Shown one piece after another: positions 62,147-64,000 of a stretch of 64,000 nt of DNA (positions are counted from its first letter, which is position 1; every line of letters starts with the position of its first letter). Position numbers and translations under genes: made by a program. The notes below the pieces were generated by a model. The model was not told the origin of the DNA, searched no databases, and saw only the letters and a list, made by a program, of their open reading frames with translations. The stretch comes from DATIKM01 sp035477595 (GTDB taxonomy: Bacteria > Armatimonadota > Chthonomonadetes > Chthonomonadales > CAJBBX01): contig DATIKM010000046.1 in NCBI GenBank assembly GCA_035477595.1, forward strand, positions 43,732 to 107,731. Direction: 5' to 3'.

Positions 62147-62395
62147 CCGTGGTGGCGCGCCCGCCCGGCGCGCCCCGGAAGGGCCGCGCGTTCGCCACGC
62201 GGGACAGGGCGCCCGCGGGCGGGCAGCGAACCGGTGGCGAGGGACCGCACGGCTGCGCTCCGGCCGCTCACGTGAGCGCGCGACGAGCGGCATGCGCCCC
62301 TTCTTCACGGGCGCCGGGGACTCCTGCGACTGGGGTCGCGCCGCCGGCAGACCGCTGCGAGCGAGGCAGGGCAGATAACGCCCCCGGGGCGCGGC

Positions 62396-62944
62396 TTACC
62401 TCGCGCGGCGACCGGCGAGGTCGTCGAGGAAGGCGACTACATCACGCAGGCGCGGGAAGTCGATGAGGTTCGCGGCGGCGGGCCGGGTGGCCTCCATCTC
62501 GCCCGTGCGGCGTGTCAGGTTCCAGTGGAACGCGTGAAGCAGGCGGTCGATGGCCAGCATCCGCTGCCGCGCGTCGCGGGCTGCCGGGTACTCGCGCGCA
62601 TACGCCTCGAACTCGCCGATCGCCGCGCCGCCGAAGAGATGCTTTCCCTGGTAGCTGCGCTGGTAGTCGCACCAGGGGGAGGTCCAGCCGCAGGCCGGAC
62701 AGCGCAGCGTTTCGCCGGAACGCGCTGGGTGATGGATCACGCCGGCGCAGCCGTGGCACTTCGCCCGCCCGTGCGCCGCCTCGGTAACCTCCAGAATGCT
62801 GCGGCAGCGCGTGAGCAGGCCGCAACCCACCTCATCGATGAGCTCATCGTCGCGGATGCCGCGCGCATCGGCCTCGTAGAGCTGACGGATGAGCTCCGGC
62901 CGCACGCGAGGCGCCCACTGGATCGGCGTGCCCGGCCCGGTCAT
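62396..62944 (-). CDS. Conserved zinc-ribbon protein of unknown function
   Basis: 182 aa from the ATG at 62944. An N-terminal helical part (PRVRPELIRQLYEADARGIR, DDELIDEVGCGLLTRCRSIL) is followed by a zinc ribbon (AKCHGCAGVIHH ... LRCPACGWTSPWCDYQRS). A C-terminal helical region follows (ARQRMLAIDRLLHAFHWNLT, NLIDFPRLRDVVAFLDDLAG). I recall similar uncharacterised proteins in Chloroflexota and related phyla. It may bind DNA or RNA. No clear ribosome-binding site is seen. The 249 bp to the methyltransferase (62147-62395) hold no gene. Confidence 0.7.
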   Translation of the reverse strand: MTGPGTPIQWAPRVRPELIRQLYEADARGIRDDELIDEVGCGLLTRCRSILEVTEAAHGRAKCHGCAGVIHHPARSGETLRCPACGWTSPWCDYQRSYQGKHLFGGAAIGEFEAYAREYPAARDARQRMLAIDRLLHAFHWNLTRRTGEMEATRPAAANLIDFPRLRDVVAFLDDLAGRRAR

Positions 62945-63299
62945 GGCGCAGACATACGTAGGAAGCCAAGCGCGGGCATGGGCGCTCCAATCCGAGCACG
63001 GACGGCCGCGGCCGCTGAGGTCTCCGGGTTGTACCACGTTGCCCGCGGCCGCCGCAAGGCGGGGGGGGATGCGACCGGCGCCCGGGCGACGGCGTTGCGC
63101 CGACCACGTCGGGGCGCGAGCCCCCACGACCTGAACGCCGCGCAACCTTTGGACACCCCGCGTCCTCGGCCTCACCCCCAACGGACCGGTTCACGCACTG
63201 GGTCCTCGGCACACGCCCGGACCCCAGGATGCCCGATGCGGCCCCTCGGCCACCCCTGCGCGACACGGCTGGGCGCGTTGACTCGCATCCCTAGCGATC

Positions 63300-63338
63300 T
63301 GGCACGCTTTGTGCAGCAGATGGATGCGTGGGCATAAT
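63300..63338 (+). promoter_or_regulatory. Overlapping candidate sigma-54 and sigma-70 elements for the gene at 63392
   Basis: TGGCACGCTTTGTGCA (63300-63315) has the sigma-54 GG-N10-GC spacing with one mismatch to TTGCA. CATAAT at 63333-63338 is a sigma-70 -10 with poor -35 choices. Only one of the two need be real. The rest of the gap 62945-63299 shows no gene. Confidence 0.35.
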
Positions 63339-63349
63339 GCGGTTGCGCG

Positions 63350-63362
63350 AGCTCATTGAGCT
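63350..63362 (+). promoter_or_regulatory. Operator-like inverted repeat
   Basis: AGCTCA-T-TGAGCT is a perfect 13-bp dyad just downstream of the CATAAT element and 30 bp before the ATG at 63392. It could be a repressor site. Chance occurrence is possible. Confidence 0.3.
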
Positions 63363-63391
63363 GCGGTCGTGCAAGCAGAAAGGCTATTCTG

Positions 63392-64000
63392 ATGGCCAAC
63401 ATTGCGACGAGGGCGGCAGCGGTGCTTGTTACGGCTGCGTTGGCGGTCGCCCTGAGCGGCGGCCGTGCCGCCGCTGACACCTACTCACTCTTCTTCAACA
63501 AGACGTTCGGCGCCGCAGATCCACAGCCCGCGAGCCCGGCTCCGTGGCTCACGGCCGTGTTCGAGGACGTGGACCAAAACGCTGACTCGGTCTACGACTT
63601 CGTCAGGCTCACGCTGGCCGCCCCTGGGCTCGCCCCGGGCGAGTTCCCGTCAGAGTGGTACTTCAACGTGGGTGGGAACGACGCCGCCGAGGCGACCACG
63701 ATCTCCGGGATGACCGCGGAGTGGCTGGGCGAGGCGGAGGGCGGCGTCAAGGGCACGCCCTACTTCGCGCAGAACGCCTTCAAGGCGGGCGGGGACGGGT
63801 GGTTTGACCTGATCATCGAGTTCCCGCGGGGAGAGGACGAGAGGCTGGTCAGCGGCGACACCTCCGTCTACAAGCTGACCGGTGTCAACGTTGCCCGCCT
63901 GAGGGGCATGTTGAGCGCGCCCTGGAAGGATTTGGACGTGGCCCCGCCCGTGGACCCGGGCGGCTACGGGCCGTTCCTCGCGGCGGCGCACATCCAGGGC
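63392..64000 (+). CDS. Secreted protein of unknown function (3' end outside window)
   Basis: The first 203 codons are open to the right edge. The ATG at 63392 has AAAGG upstream. The signal peptide is TRAAAVLVTAALAVALSGGR, with AAA before DTYSLFFNKT. The mature part is beta-rich and Asp-rich (VFEDVDQNADSVYDFVRLTL, EFPSEWYFNVGGND, DGWFDLIIEFPRGED) and ends at PFLAAAHIQG. The WYFNVG and AAAHIQG pieces recall PEP-CTERM-type exported proteins, but the diagnostic C-terminus is outside the window. Preceded by candidate promoter and operator sites. Confidence 0.75.
   Translation, partial: MANIATRAAAVLVTAALAVALSGGRAAADTYSLFFNKTFGAADPQPASPAPWLTAVFEDVDQNADSVYDFVRLTLAAPGLAPGEFPSEWYFNVGGNDAAEATTISGMTAEWLGEAEGGVKGTPYFAQNAFKAGGDGWFDLIIEFPRGEDERLVSGDTSVYKLTGVNVARLRGMLSAPWKDLDVAPPVDPGGYGPFLAAAHIQG

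Overview
The window is GC-rich, densely coded bacterial chromosome. Several signs point to a Gram-negative-type organism from the Armatimonadota or a close relative. The strongest is a DUF1559-type prepilin whose N-terminus continues from FTLIELLVVIAII into FPVFAQARAKARQTSC, a form I associate with that phylum. Others are many Tat/Sec-exported carbohydrate enzymes, tandem Gfo/Idh/MocA oxidoreductases and split heptose-activation genes. Assignment to the phylum is inference. I found no tRNA, rRNA, CRISPR array, IS element, integrase or phage gene.

Layout. 1-8 kb: the end of a MiaB/MtaB methylthiotransferase, a PilZ protein, UDP-glucose dehydrogenase, a membrane protein, a GtaA-like (DUF4965) exported protein and an HD-GYP phosphodiesterase. 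7.8-17.6 kb: a long minus-strand run with GNAT, a PH-domain membrane protein, serS, two very large exported glycosidase-like proteins and a WrbA-like flavoprotein. 17.9-22.1 kb: pilB, pilC and two prepilins, closed by a strong hairpin. 22.2-26.1 kb: a LigB-like protein, then rfbC, a heptose-P adenylyltransferase, a deoxyhypusine-synthase-like protein and a heptose kinase, the last four overlapping. 26.2-29.8 kb: an MFS transporter, a DUF5939-type class III cyclase and a DUF5658 membrane protein. 30-34.5 kb: two Tat-exported oxidoreductases, the DUF1559 prepilin and a small lipoprotein. 34.5-43.6 kb: a sulfatase-fold hydrolase, a GxGYxYP-like protein, galT and a giant GH116-like enzyme. 43.7-53 kb: a small conserved protein, zupT, rpoD, dnaG, a Gly/Met-repeat secreted protein, a polysaccharide deacetylase and comF. 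52.6-56 kb: E2 and fused E1 of a 2-oxoacid dehydrogenase. 56-63 kb: a GH2-GNAT fusion, a CehA/McbA metallohydrolase, an adenine methyltransferase and a zinc-ribbon protein. The right edge cuts a secreted protein.

How the genes work together. Two themes recur. One is extracellular polysaccharide metabolism: GH2, GH116, GH5-like and DUF4965 proteins, a sulfatase-fold enzyme, a deacetylase, oxidoreductases and galT, with ugd, rfbC and heptose genes making surface sugars. The other is cyclic-di-GMP: a PilZ protein beside ugd, an HD-GYP phosphodiesterase and a pilus ATPase with an MshEN domain lie within 20 kb. Core genes (serS, rpoD-dnaG, zupT, comF, E1/E2) are interleaved.

Good promoters of the form TTGAC-N17/18-TATAAT can be read in front of several genes, and GC-rich hairpins close several transcription units. 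The most unusual items are the GH2-GNAT fusion, the nested domain insertion in the GH116-like protein, the deoxyhypusine-synthase-like gene inside the heptose operon, a sulfatase-fold enzyme with Thr in place of the formylglycine Cys, a class III cyclase lacking its transition-state Arg, and a Met/Gly repeat inserted into a secreted domain.
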